Source: Bradyrhizobium sp. MOS003 (GTDB lineage: Bacteria > Pseudomonadota > Alphaproteobacteria > Rhizobiales > Xanthobacteraceae). Taken from it: a stretch of DNA of 64,000 bases. The translations under genes and the position numbers were made by a program. Where the stretch lies: contig NZ_PYFW01000003.1 in the NCBI RefSeq assembly GCF_003020125.1, forward strand, positions 310,001-374,000, written 5' to 3'. Positions 9,619 through 17,381 of the stretch are shown in pieces. The first letter of the stretch is position 1. Each line of letters begins with the position of its first letter. The notes beneath the pieces were generated by a model. That model was not told where the DNA came from. It did no database searches and saw nothing but the letters and a program-made list of their open reading frames with translations.

Positions 9619-10731
9619 TCAACAGAAATGCGCGCCTTGCGTCTCCACATAGACCGCATAGAGCGACTGGCTCGCGGTCATGAACAGGCGGTTGCGCTTC
9701 TTGCCGCCGAAGCAGACATTGGCGCAGGTCTCCGGCAACAGGATCTGCCCGATCCGCGCGCCGTCGCTCGGCGCGAACACCTGCACGCCGTCATAGCCGG
9801 GACCGACCCAGCCGGCGCCGACCCAGATGTTGCCCTCGGTGTCGACGCGCAAGCCGTCGGGAAAGCCCGACTTGCCGTCGAGCGTCATGTCGATCAGCTT
9901 CTTCGGATTGGACAGCTTGGCTCCGTCGATGTCGTAGGACCACACCACGTTCTTGGCTTCGGGATAATGCGTGATGCCGGTGTCGCAGACATAGAGCTTC
10001 TTGTAGTCGTGCGAGAACGCGATGCCATTCGGCTTGAACGGCTCGTCGGCAACCTTCGCCACCTGTCCGGTCTGGGTGTCCAGGCGATAGACCGCTTCCT
10101 TCTGGTGCGGCTGCAGCGAGCCGGTGTTGGCGAGCTTGCCCTCGTAGATGCTGATCGCGCCGTAGCCGGGATCGGTGAACCAGATCGCCTTGTCGTTGGG
10201 ATGCACCACCATGTCGTTGGGGCCGTTGAGCGGCTTGCCGTTGGCCTGCTCGGCCAGCGACGTCACCGAGCCGTCGTGCTCGTAGCGGACGAGGCGAGTG
10301 CGCTCGGCGCTGAGCTGGCGTCCCTCGGTATCGAACGAATTGCCGTTGGCCTCGTTCGACGGTTTGTGGAACTGCTCGGAGATGTGGCCGTCGTCATCGA
10401 GATAGCGCAGCTGCCGGTTGGCGGGGATGTCGCTCCAGACGAGATATTGTCCCTGCGCATTCCACGCCGGTCCCTCCGCCCAGAGGCAGCCTGTGTAGAG
10501 TCGCTTGATCGCGGTGTTGCCGACCTTGGCCTTGAAGCGCTTGGGGTCGATGGCGACGATGTCGGGGTCGGGATAGCGCTGCGGCTCGGCATTGGCGCCG
10601 AACTCGCGGGCGTCGGCATTGGAGGCGAGCAGGGTCGATGCGGCGAGCGTCGCTGCACCCTGCAGCAGCGCGCGGCGGCCGAGACCACCACCTGCGGTCG
10701 TGTCGTTGGAGTTGGTCAGTATTCTTGTCAT
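9619..10731 (-). CDS. SMP-30/gluconolactonase/LRE-family protein with Tat-type leader
   Basis: 370 residues from the ATG at 10731 (MTRILTNSNDTT); an upstream extension of the frame lies in the leader. The N-terminus carries a twin-arginine region (GLGRRALLQGAA) followed by a hydrophobic stretch and an alanine-rich cleavage area (LLASNADARE), so periplasmic export by Tat is likely. The mature part has the six-bladed propeller signatures of the SMP-30 family: GCLWAEGPAWNAQ, LNGPNDMVVHPN, KPNGIAFSHD and FPDGLRVDTEGNIWVG, with the acidic and asparagine metal ligands. Family members hydrolyse sugar or aromatic lactones. The natural substrate here is not evident from the neighbouring beta-oxidation-like genes. 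Confidence 0.9.
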   Translation of the reverse strand: MTRILTNSNDTTAGGGLGRRALLQGAATLAASTLLASNADAREFGANAEPQRYPDPDIVAIDPKRFKAKVGNTAIKRLYTGCLWAEGPAWNAQGQYLVWSDIPANRQLRYLDDDGHISEQFHKPSNEANGNSFDTEGRQLSAERTRLVRYEHDGSVTSLAEQANGKPLNGPNDMVVHPNDKAIWFTDPGYGAISIYEGKLANTGSLQPHQKEAVYRLDTQTGQVAKVADEPFKPNGIAFSHDYKKLYVCDTGITHYPEAKNVVWSYDIDGAKLSNPKKLIDMTLDGKSGFPDGLRVDTEGNIWVGAGWVGPGYDGVQVFAPSDGARIGQILLPETCANVCFGGKKRNRLFMTASQSLYAVYVETQGAHFC

Positions 10732-10847
10732 GGTTTCCTCCCAAGGTTGTGTTGGGAGGCGACCATCCGCCCGCATTCAGGCGTAAACCGGGGCGATCTC
10801 CGGGTAAGACAACCGGAGATCGCAGGGCAGGGATGCCGGAAATGCGG

Positions 10848-11762
10848 CTAGACGGGATCCCAGGTGAAGATGTCCGCGGAGCGGTCGAGCTTGTAGAACG
10901 AGCCCTTCAGCGCCGGCATGCCGTGTTCGGCGATCGACTGCGGCGTCCAGCCTTCGCTCCGCTGCACCGAGCGGATCGGACGGTTCTGGCTGAACAGGAA
11001 GATCTCGTTCATGCGCACGCCGAAAATCTGCCCGGTGACGTCCTTGGCGGCATCGGAGATCAGATAGCCGCAGAGCGGGGCGATCTTCTCCGGACCCATC
11101 TGCTTGATCTTCTCGACCCGCGCCTTTTCGGCGTCGGTCTCGGTCGGGATGGTGCCGATCATGCGGGTCCAGGCGAACGGCGAGACGCAGTTGGAGCGGA
11201 CGTTGAAGCGGCCCATGTCGAGCGCGATCGACTTGGAGAGCCCGACGATGCCGAGCTTGGCGGCGGCGTAATTGGCCTGGCCGAAATTGCCGATCAGGCC
11301 GGAGGTCGAGGTGAAGTGCACGAAGGAGCCGCTCTCCTGCTCGCGGAAGATGCGCGCGGCGGCGTGGCTGACATAGAACGAGCCCATCAGATGCACCTTG
11401 ATGACGGCCTCGAACGCCTCCACGCTCATCTTGTGGAAGATCATGTCGCGCAAAATGCCGGCATTGTTGACGACACCGTCGAGCCGGCCGAAATGATCGG
11501 TCGCGGTCTTCACGATCTTGCTGGCGGGGATGGCTTCGGCGACCGACTCGAAATTGGCGACCGCAGTGCCGCCGCGCTTCTTGATCTCCTCGACCACCTC
11601 CTCGGCGGGCGCCGCGTTCGAGCCGGCGCCGTCGGCGGCGCTGCCGGGATCGTTGACGACGACCTTGGCGCCTTCCGCCGCACAGAGCAGCGCGATCTCG
11701 CGCCCGATGCCGCGGCCTGCGCCGGTGACGATGATGACCTTGTCTTGCAGTGATTTGCTCAT
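10848..11762 (-). CDS. SDR-family oxidoreductase, 3-hydroxyacyl-CoA dehydrogenase-like
   Basis: 304 residues with a complete classical SDR layout: TGAGRGIG near residue 14 (NAD(P) binding), NNAGIL near 98, and the catalytic Ser and YAAAK near 170-174. The insertion NDPGSAADGAGSN after the second strand, followed by AEEVVEEI, is typical of the dehydrogenase domain of peroxisomal multifunctional enzyme type 2. Oxidation of a 3-hydroxyacyl-CoA is therefore the best guess. It lies downstream of a thiolase and its DUF35 partner on the same strand, 142 bp from the thiolase with a palindromic repeat between. The set could provide the dehydrogenation and thiolysis steps for the CoA esters made by the genes at 491-3911. 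Confidence 0.9.
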   Translation of the reverse strand: MSKSLQDKVIIVTGAGRGIGREIALLCAAEGAKVVVNDPGSAADGAGSNAAPAEEVVEEIKKRGGTAVANFESVAEAIPASKIVKTATDHFGRLDGVVNNAGILRDMIFHKMSVEAFEAVIKVHLMGSFYVSHAAARIFREQESGSFVHFTSTSGLIGNFGQANYAAAKLGIVGLSKSIALDMGRFNVRSNCVSPFAWTRMIGTIPTETDAEKARVEKIKQMGPEKIAPLCGYLISDAAKDVTGQIFGVRMNEIFLFSQNRPIRSVQRSEGWTPQSIAEHGMPALKGSFYKLDRSADIFTWDPV

Positions 11763-11809
11763 GTGGGTGCCTCTCTATGCTGCTTCAGTCGCCGCCGCCA
11801 AACAAGCTT

Positions 11810-11882
11810 GTCATGCGTGGGCTTGACCCGCGCATCCATCTTCAGAAGAGGATGGATTGCCGGGTCAAGCCCGGCAATGACG
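11810..11882. repeat. Palindromic intergenic repeat with ~31-nt imperfect arms
   Basis: A segment starting GTCATGCGTGGGCTTGACCC is mirrored by a segment ending GGGTCAAGCCCGGCAATGAC around TTCAGAAGAG. This is a common mobile-palindrome type in this group (recollection). It sits between the thiolase and the SDR gene. Confidence 0.75.
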
Positions 11883-11904
11883 ACTTGTGTTGGCGGCGCC
11901 GCCA

Positions 11905-13044
11905 CTACCTCTCGTTCGTGAACACGATAGTCCCACTCGCGGCGAACATGCCGCCGACGCCGTGGCACACCGAAATCTTCGCGTTGGCGACCTGCGCCGG
12001 CGCGATGCCGCGCATCTGGCGCACGCTCTCCTGCAACGCGTACATGCCGTACATGCCGGAATGCATGTAGCTCAATCCGCCGCCATTGGTGTTGAGCGGC
12101 AGCTTGCCGCCGGGCCGCGTGTTACCGTCGGCGATGAACTTGCCGGTCTCCTCATGCGGCATGAAGCCGAGGTCGCCGAGGCCGAACAGCGGCAGATGCG
12201 CAAACGCGTCGTAGATCATGAGATGATCGACGTCCTTGTGAGCGATGCCGGCCTCCTTGAATGCGAGCGGTCCCGCAGTCTTGAACGCGCGCGAGGAATT
12301 GAACGTTTCCATCTGGCTGACCATCGGCGTCTCCACGCTCTCGCCCGTGCCCATCATGTAGACGGGCTTGCGCGGAAAGTCCTTGGCGCGGTCGGCCGAG
12401 GTCAGGATCAGCGCGCCGCCGCCGTCGGTGACGAGGCAGCATTGCAGCAGGCGAAACGGATAGGCGATCATGCGCGAATTGAGCACGTCGGCAACCGTGA
12501 TCGGATCCTTCATCATCGCCCGCGGATTCTTCGCCGCCCATTCCCGCTGCACCACGGCCACCGAAGCCAACTGCTCATGCGTGATGCCGTAGGTCTTCAT
12601 GAAGCGCAGCACGGGGATCGGGAACATGCTGGGCGGACCGTAGACGCCGAACGGCGCTTCGAACTGGCCTTGCAGGCTGTCGGCGGGGATCGAGCGCGGC
12701 GCCTTGCCGATCATCGACTTGCCGCTCTCGGCGTGGGTGATCAGCACGGTCTTGCACAGTCCTGCCTCGATCGCCGCGGCCGCGTGTCGAACATGCAGCA
12801 TGAAGGAGCAGCCGCCGACCGAGGTGCCGTCGACCCAGGTCGGCTTGATGCCGAGATAGTGGCAGACCTGCTGCGGCGTTTCGACCGCGGTGGCGAAGCC
12901 GTCGATATCGGACAGCTTCAGTCCGGCATCCGCGATGGCGTTGAGCGCGGCATCCGCGTGCAACTGGAGCTGCGAGGCATTGGGGATGACACCGAGCTCG
13001 GTGGTCTCGGCCGCGCCGACGACGGCAACCTGATTGCTGCGCAT
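11905..13044 (-). CDS. Thiolase-family protein (SCP-x-like acetyl-CoA acetyltransferase)
   Basis: 379 residues. The nucleophilic cysteine lies in VGGCSF near residue 92. The C-terminal catalytic region has NTNGGGLSYMHSG near 335 and SVCHGVGG near 360, matching the His and second Cys of the SCP-x/lipid-transfer subgroup rather than classical FadA. It should cleave 3-ketoacyl-CoA or a related CoA ester with CoA. The gene starts 3 bp after the stop of a DUF35 zinc-ribbon/OB-fold gene on the same strand. Such pairs form thiolase-DUF35 complexes in steroid and branched-chain acyl-CoA degradation (known for the families), so translation is probably coupled. Confidence 0.9.
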   Translation of the reverse strand: MRSNQVAVVGAAETTELGVIPNASQLQLHADAALNAIADAGLKLSDIDGFATAVETPQQVCHYLGIKPTWVDGTSVGGCSFMLHVRHAAAAIEAGLCKTVLITHAESGKSMIGKAPRSIPADSLQGQFEAPFGVYGPPSMFPIPVLRFMKTYGITHEQLASVAVVQREWAAKNPRAMMKDPITVADVLNSRMIAYPFRLLQCCLVTDGGGALILTSADRAKDFPRKPVYMMGTGESVETPMVSQMETFNSSRAFKTAGPLAFKEAGIAHKDVDHLMIYDAFAHLPLFGLGDLGFMPHEETGKFIADGNTRPGGKLPLNTNGGGLSYMHSGMYGMYALQESVRQMRGIAPAQVANAKISVCHGVGGMFAASGTIVFTNER

Positions 13045-13047
13045 GGC

Positions 13048-13461
13048 TTATCCCTTCGCCGGACGAAACACGGGGAGGGTGATCTTGTCGTCGAGCGCCT
13101 CGAAGGCGACTTCGAGCTTCATGTCGAGCTCGAGCGCCTCAGGCGTCTGCGGACAGTCGATGATGTTGCTCATCATTCTCGGCCCCTCGGCAAGCTCGAC
13201 CACGGCGATCGCATAAGGCGGCGTGAAGCCCGGCGCGGCGGGCCGGTGGTTGATCACGTAGCTGTAGAGGAAGCCCTTGCCGCTCGCCTTGAAGACGGAG
13301 ACCTTGCGCGAAGCGCAGGACGGGCAGAACGGGCGCGGAGGGAAGTAGACATGTGCGCAGGCGTCGCAGCGTTGCAAGCGCAATTCGCCGGCTTTGGTGC
13401 CGTCCCAGAAATGCTGGGTCTCCGGCGTCGGTTTCGGTCGCGCGCGCTGCGGTTCGGCCAT
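13048..13461 (-). CDS. DUF35 Zn-ribbon/OB-fold protein, thiolase partner
   Basis: 137 residues from the ATG at 13461, which follows a strong GGGAGGAG; an upstream extension to 13530 is possible but has no comparable binding site. The rubredoxin-like zinc ribbon is seen as CDAC at about residue 33 and CPSC about 13 residues later. The rest (about 60-137) fits the OB fold of the family, including HRPAAPGFTPPYAIAVVELAEG. These proteins bind acyl-CoA and complex with thiolases or hydratases. The neighbouring thiolase at 11905-13044 is the obvious partner. Confidence 0.9.
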   Translation of the reverse strand: MAEPQRARPKPTPETQHFWDGTKAGELRLQRCDACAHVYFPPRPFCPSCASRKVSVFKASGKGFLYSYVINHRPAAPGFTPPYAIAVVELAEGPRMMSNIIDCPQTPEALELDMKLEVAFEALDDKITLPVFRPAKG

Positions 13462-13639
13462 GTCGGAGGCTCCTCCCAAAGGCTCAGGCTCACGCCCGCC
13501 CGTTTCGATCTTGATGCGACAATCGACCATGGTGCGTCAACGGTCCAGCAATACGCATGCATGCCATCATGCGCACAATGCTTGTGTCGAACTGAGGCAG
13601 CGCTATAGATTGCGCGCGACAATATTCCGTGAGACAGAC

Positions 13640-14989
13640 ATGCCCGAATTCCCGACACTGGCGAAGCTCGCCGAAGACCTCGAAAGCGGCCGCACCACCG
13701 CCCGCAAGCTGGTCGAAGCCTGCATTGCCAAAATCGCCGATCCCGCCGGGGAGGGCCAGCGCACCTTCCTCCATGTCGACAAGGACGCCGCGCTCGCCGC
13801 GGCGGACGCGATGGACGGCTTGCGCAAGGCCAAGGCGGCGCCCTCGCGCTATGCCGGCATCCCGATCTCGATCAAGGACCTGTTCGACATCAGGGGCCAG
13901 GTGACGCGTGCCGGCTCCCGAGCCCTCGACGATTCCCCGCCGGCCGAGCAGGATGCCGCGACGGTGGCACGGCTGCGCAGGGCCGGCTTCGTCCTGATCG
14001 GGCGCACCAACATGACCGAGTTCGCCTATTCCGGCATCGGCATCAATCCGCATTACGGCACGCCGAAGGGAGCCTGGAACCGGACGGTGGGACATGTGCC
14101 CGGCGGCTCGTCCTCGGGCGCGGCGGTGTCTGTGCTGGACGGCATGGCGCATGGGGCGCTCGGCACCGACACCGGCGGCTCTTGCCGGATTCCAGCGGCC
14201 TATAACGGCATTGTCGGCTACAAGCCGACGCAGCGGCGCGTGCCGCTCGACGGCTCGGTGCCGCTGTCGTTCTCGCTCGACAGCATCGGGCCGCTGGCGC
14301 GATCGGTCAGTTGCTGTGCCATTCTCGATGCCGTGCTCGCAGGCGAGCCGATCGTCCCGTTGAAGCCGCGGCCGGTTCAGGGCATGCGGCTGGCGGTGCC
14401 GACCACGATCGCGCTCGACGATCTCGACGCAGAGGTGGCCGAGACGTTCGAACGCGCCCTGAAGATGCTTTCCGATCACGGCGCGATCATCGAGCGCGTC
14501 GAGATGGCGGAGTTCCACGACATCGGGCCGATGAACGCCAAGGGCGGCTTTGCGGCCTCCGAGAGCTACGCCTGGCATCGCTATCTCCTCACCGCGAAGG
14601 GCGACGTCTACGACCCCCGCGTCTCCGTCCGCATCATGCGCGGCGAGGCGCAGAGTGCGGCCGACTACATCGATCTTCTCAACGAGCGCCGCTCGCTGAT
14701 CGCCCGCGTCAATGCGCGCATCGCGGCGTATGATGCGCTGGTGCTGCCGACCACCGCCAACACGCCGCCGAAGATCGCCGATCTCGCCGACGACAAGGCG
14801 TTCACCAGGGAGAATCTGCGGGCACTGCGCAATTGCACCCTGATCAACATGATCGATGGCTGCGCTATCTCGCTGCCCGCGCATCGCGAGGGCGAAATTC
14901 CCGTCGGCCTGATGTTGGCCGGTGCGGGCGGCACCGACCGCCGTATCTTCGAGCTTGCTGCCGGCATGGAGGCCGTCATTCGTGTTTGA
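13640..14989 (+). CDS. Amidase (amidase-signature family)
   Basis: 449 residues from the ATG at 13640. The Ser-cisSer-Lys triad is present: the lysine in PISIKDLFD near residue 77, the cis-serine in VPGGSSSGAAVSV near 155, and the nucleophile in GTDTGGSCRIPAAYNG near 178. Homology extends over the whole length, like AtzF/GatA-type aliphatic or aryl amidases, with no extra transamidosome domain. Substrate unknown. Its last eight bases overlap the GTG start of a DUF2848 gene, so the two are translationally coupled and probably act on the same compound. It diverges from the DUF35-thiolase operon, with a 178-bp shared upstream region. Confidence 0.92.
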   Translation: MPEFPTLAKLAEDLESGRTTARKLVEACIAKIADPAGEGQRTFLHVDKDAALAAADAMDGLRKAKAAPSRYAGIPISIKDLFDIRGQVTRAGSRALDDSPPAEQDAATVARLRRAGFVLIGRTNMTEFAYSGIGINPHYGTPKGAWNRTVGHVPGGSSSGAAVSVLDGMAHGALGTDTGGSCRIPAAYNGIVGYKPTQRRVPLDGSVPLSFSLDSIGPLARSVSCCAILDAVLAGEPIVPLKPRPVQGMRLAVPTTIALDDLDAEVAETFERALKMLSDHGAIIERVEMAEFHDIGPMNAKGGFAASESYAWHRYLLTAKGDVYDPRVSVRIMRGEAQSAADYIDLLNERRSLIARVNARIAAYDALVLPTTANTPPKIADLADDKAFTRENLRALRNCTLINMIDGCAISLPAHREGEIPVGLMLAGAGGTDRRIFELAAGMEAVIRV

Positions 14990-15668
14990 CCTCACTTTCA
15001 CCGTCGACGCCCAGGACACCACCACGCCGCTGACGCTCGCGATCGACCAGATGGTCATCGCCGGCTGGACCGGCCGCGATCCCGTCGCGCGCGACAAGCA
15101 CATCAAAGAGCTGCAGGAGATGGGCATCGCCCCGCCGGCCTCGACGCCGATCTACTATCGCGGCGCGGCGCGGCGGCTGACCCAGGAAGACAGCATCGAA
15201 TGCACCGGCGGCGACTCATCGGGCGAGGTCGAGTTCGTGCTGGTCGGCTGGCAGGGCCGCATCTTCGTCGGCTGCGGCTCCGACCATACCGATCGCAAGG
15301 TCGAGGCCTACAGCGTCACGGTGTCCAAGCAGATGTGCGACAAGCCGATCGCCTCCACGCTGTGGGAGCTGGAGGACGTCATCGGCCATTGGGACCAGAT
15401 GATCCTGCGCTCCTATGCCACCATCAAGGGCGAGCGCGTGCTCTACCAGGAGGGCACGCTGGACGCGATGCTGCCGGTCAACGACCTGATCGCGCGTGGC
15501 TTCGAAGGCGGGAAATTCCCCGACGGCTGCGCCATGTTCGGCGGCACCTTCGCCGCCAAGGGCGGCATCCGCCCGGCGGAGCGATTCGACTTCGAGCTGG
15601 AAGATCCTGTCCTGAAGCGGACGATCAGGCACGGCTACGACGTGCTGACGCTGCCGGTGCGGGGGTAG
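14982..15668 (+). CDS. DUF2848 protein (fumarylacetoacetase-like fold expected)
   Basis: 228 residues if started at the GTG at 14982, inside the end of the amidase gene (8-bp overlap). An earlier start at 14922 would add a non-conserved tail read from amidase codons. The body contains YRGAARRLTQEDSIECTGG, VGCGSDHTDR near residue 105 and FGGTFAAKGGIRPAERFDFELEDP near the C-terminus. This is the pattern of DUF2848, a family of about 220 residues often found beside amidases. The family has no proven activity that I know of; the FAH-like fold suggests metal-dependent hydrolysis of a C-C or C-N bond. Function is inferred only from coupling to the amidase. Confidence 0.8.
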   Translation: MFDLTFTVDAQDTTTPLTLAIDQMVIAGWTGRDPVARDKHIKELQEMGIAPPASTPIYYRGAARRLTQEDSIECTGGDSSGEVEFVLVGWQGRIFVGCGSDHTDRKVEAYSVTVSKQMCDKPIASTLWELEDVIGHWDQMILRSYATIKGERVLYQEGTLDAMLPVNDLIARGFEGGKFPDGCAMFGGTFAAKGGIRPAERFDFELEDPVLKRTIRHGYDVLTLPVRG

Positions 15669-15688
15669 GTCTACAGACGACGGTGTCC

Positions 15689-15769
15689 CGTAGGGTGGGC
15701 AAAGCGAAAGCGTGCCCACGTCATACTAAGTCGTGGGCACGGCGCAAGAGCGCCTTTGCCTACCCTACG
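15689..15769. repeat. Palindromic intergenic repeat, GTAGGGTGGGC family (copy 2)
   Basis: CGTAGGGTGGGCAAA (15689-15703) faces TTTGCCTACCCTACG (15755-15769), differing at one position from a perfect inverted repeat. Internal CGTGCCCACG and GTGGGCACGG segments match copy 1 at 3012-3089. Confidence 0.85.
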
Positions 15770-15877
15770 AAACTGGTCTGCTGACTTCCGCTTCGCCCGT
15801 CACGCACAATGACAGGGAGACAGTTTTTTTCGGAAATCGGGTGGCGGGGTGAACGTCGGGCTGCCAAGGTGATTGTT

Positions 15878-16624
15878 ATGACAGTGACCGCACGCAAAAC
15901 GGCCCAACGATCCGCGCCCGACCTCAGCGCCCATGTCGACGCCCTCGACTGGCCTGAGATCACAGGCGAACTAGACACCAAGGGCTGCGCCGTCCTGAAA
16001 GGCCTGCTCACGCCGGACCAATGCCGCGAGATTGCCGCGCACTATCCGGACGATGTGCATTTCCGCAGCCGCATCGTCATGGGCCGGCACGGTTTTGGCC
16101 GCGGCGAGTACAAGTACTTCTCCTATCCGCTGCCCGATCAAATCGCGCAATTGCGGCCGGCGCTCTACCGGCATCTGCAAAGCGTCGCAAACCGCTGGAA
16201 CGAGGCGATGGCGATCGACATTCGCTATCCCGACTCGCACGCCGCATTCCTGAAGCGTTGCCAGGACGCTGGTCAGGCGCGCCCAACGCCGCTGCTGCTG
16301 CAATACGACGCGGGCGATTACAATTGCCTGCATCAGGACCTCTACGGTGAGCATGTATTCCCGCTCCAGGTCGCCATCCTGCTCTCCGAGCCCGGCCGCG
16401 ACTTCACCGGCGGCGAATTCGTGCTGACCGAGCAGCGGCCGCGTATGCAGTCCCGCGCCGAGGTGGTTCCGCTGGCGCAGGGCGATGCGGTCGCCTTCGC
16501 TGTGCATCACCGCCCGGTGCAGGGGACACGCGGCACCTACCGCGTTAACCTACGCCATGGCGTCAGCCGGATCAGGTCCGGCCGGCGCCATACGCTGGGT
16601 GTGATCTTTCACGATGCCAAATGA
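15878..16624 (+). CDS. 2-oxoglutarate/Fe(II)-dependent dioxygenase (prolyl-hydroxylase-like)
   Basis: 248 residues from the ATG at 15878, chosen because AAGGTGA stands just upstream; a start at 15809 would add 23 residues of leader. The iron ligands are HxD in LHQDLYGEHVFPLQ (His near 151) and a distal His in AVHHRPVQG near 209, followed by an Arg-rich strand (TYRVNLRHGVSRIRSGRRHTLG) that would hold 2-oxoglutarate. The first 60 residues are basic and then SGLTPDQC-like (LKGLLTPDQCREIA). Its stop codon is followed by the alkB gene after about 10 bp. The two oxygenases form an operon, suggesting a joint role in nucleic-acid or protein repair. Confidence 0.85.
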   Translation: MTVTARKTAQRSAPDLSAHVDALDWPEITGELDTKGCAVLKGLLTPDQCREIAAHYPDDVHFRSRIVMGRHGFGRGEYKYFSYPLPDQIAQLRPALYRHLQSVANRWNEAMAIDIRYPDSHAAFLKRCQDAGQARPTPLLLQYDAGDYNCLHQDLYGEHVFPLQVAILLSEPGRDFTGGEFVLTEQRPRMQSRAEVVPLAQGDAVAFAVHHRPVQGTRGTYRVNLRHGVSRIRSGRRHTLGVIFHDAK

Positions 16625-16633
16625 GCGCTGCGA

Positions 16634-17287
16634 TTGACGGCTGATTTGTTCGATAGCGTTGCCGAGGCGCAGCCGTCGCGCGAGGAGATCGCGGACGGTG
16701 CCGTACTGCTGCGCGGCTTCGTCAAGCCGATCGATACCGAGCTGATCGCTGCCGTGCGCGCGATCGTGGCGCAATCGCCGTTCCGCCGCATGACGACGCC
16801 CAACGGTCATCTGATGTCGGTGGCGATGACCAATTGCGGCGAGCGCGGCTGGATCACCGATCACACCGGCTATCGCTACGATCCCATCGATCCGCGCACA
16901 GCAGCGCCATGGCCCGAAATGCCGCCGGTGCTCCGCGATCTCGCGCGCGGCGCAGCCGAGCAGGGCGGCTTCCAAAACTTCGCGCCCGATGCCTGCCTCG
17001 TCAACCGCTACGAGCCCGGTACGCGGCTGTCGCTACATCAGGACAAGGACGAGCTGGATTATTCGGCGCCGATCGTCTCGGTCTCGCTCGGCTTGCCCGC
17101 GACCTTCCTGTTCGGTGGCATGGCGCGCAGCGACAAGCCGCGCCGCTTCCGCCTGGTCCATGGCGATGTCGTGGTGTGGGGCGGGGCCAGCAGGCTCGCC
17201 TATCACGGCGTCGCGCCGCTCGCGGAAGGTGAGCATCCGCTGCTGGGACGGAAGCGGATCAATCTGACGTTTCGAAGAACGCGCTGA
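16634..17287 (+). CDS. alkB: AlkB-type DNA/RNA oxidative demethylase
   Basis: 217 residues read from the TTG at 16634; no ATG in frame gives a full-length protein. AlkB signatures are complete: the nucleotide-recognition lid SVAMTNCGERGWITDHTGYRY near residues 55-78, NRYEPGTRLSLHQDKDE with the HxD iron ligands near 134-136, the second His in RLAYHGVAP near 191, and the 2-oxoglutarate-binding RINLTFR near 207-213. It removes alkyl groups such as 1-methyladenine and 3-methylcytosine oxidatively, releasing formaldehyde. It follows the other 2OG oxygenase almost without a gap. No Ada-type gene or binding site is visible nearby. Confidence 0.95.
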   Translation: MTADLFDSVAEAQPSREEIADGAVLLRGFVKPIDTELIAAVRAIVAQSPFRRMTTPNGHLMSVAMTNCGERGWITDHTGYRYDPIDPRTAAPWPEMPPVLRDLARGAAEQGGFQNFAPDACLVNRYEPGTRLSLHQDKDELDYSAPIVSVSLGLPATFLFGGMARSDKPRRFRLVHGDVVVWGGASRLAYHGVAPLAEGEHPLLGRKRINLTFRRTR

Positions 17288-17288
17288 T

Positions 17289-17352
17289 CTTCCTTCTCTC
17301 GTGGGAGTCGCTGCGCGCCAGCGATCCAGCTTCTCCCACAAGGGAAGAAGGA
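17289..17352. repeat. Hairpin repeat TTCCTTCTCTCGTGGGAG...CTCCCACAAGGGAAGAAGG
   Basis: The left arm (17290-17307) and right arm (17333-17352) are imperfect complements that include GTGGGAG / CTCCCAC. It lies between the convergent alkB and ThDP-enzyme genes and may act as a bidirectional transcript end. Confidence 0.6.
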
Positions 17353-17381
17353 AAGAGTTCTCGGAAACGACGATGCGTCGT

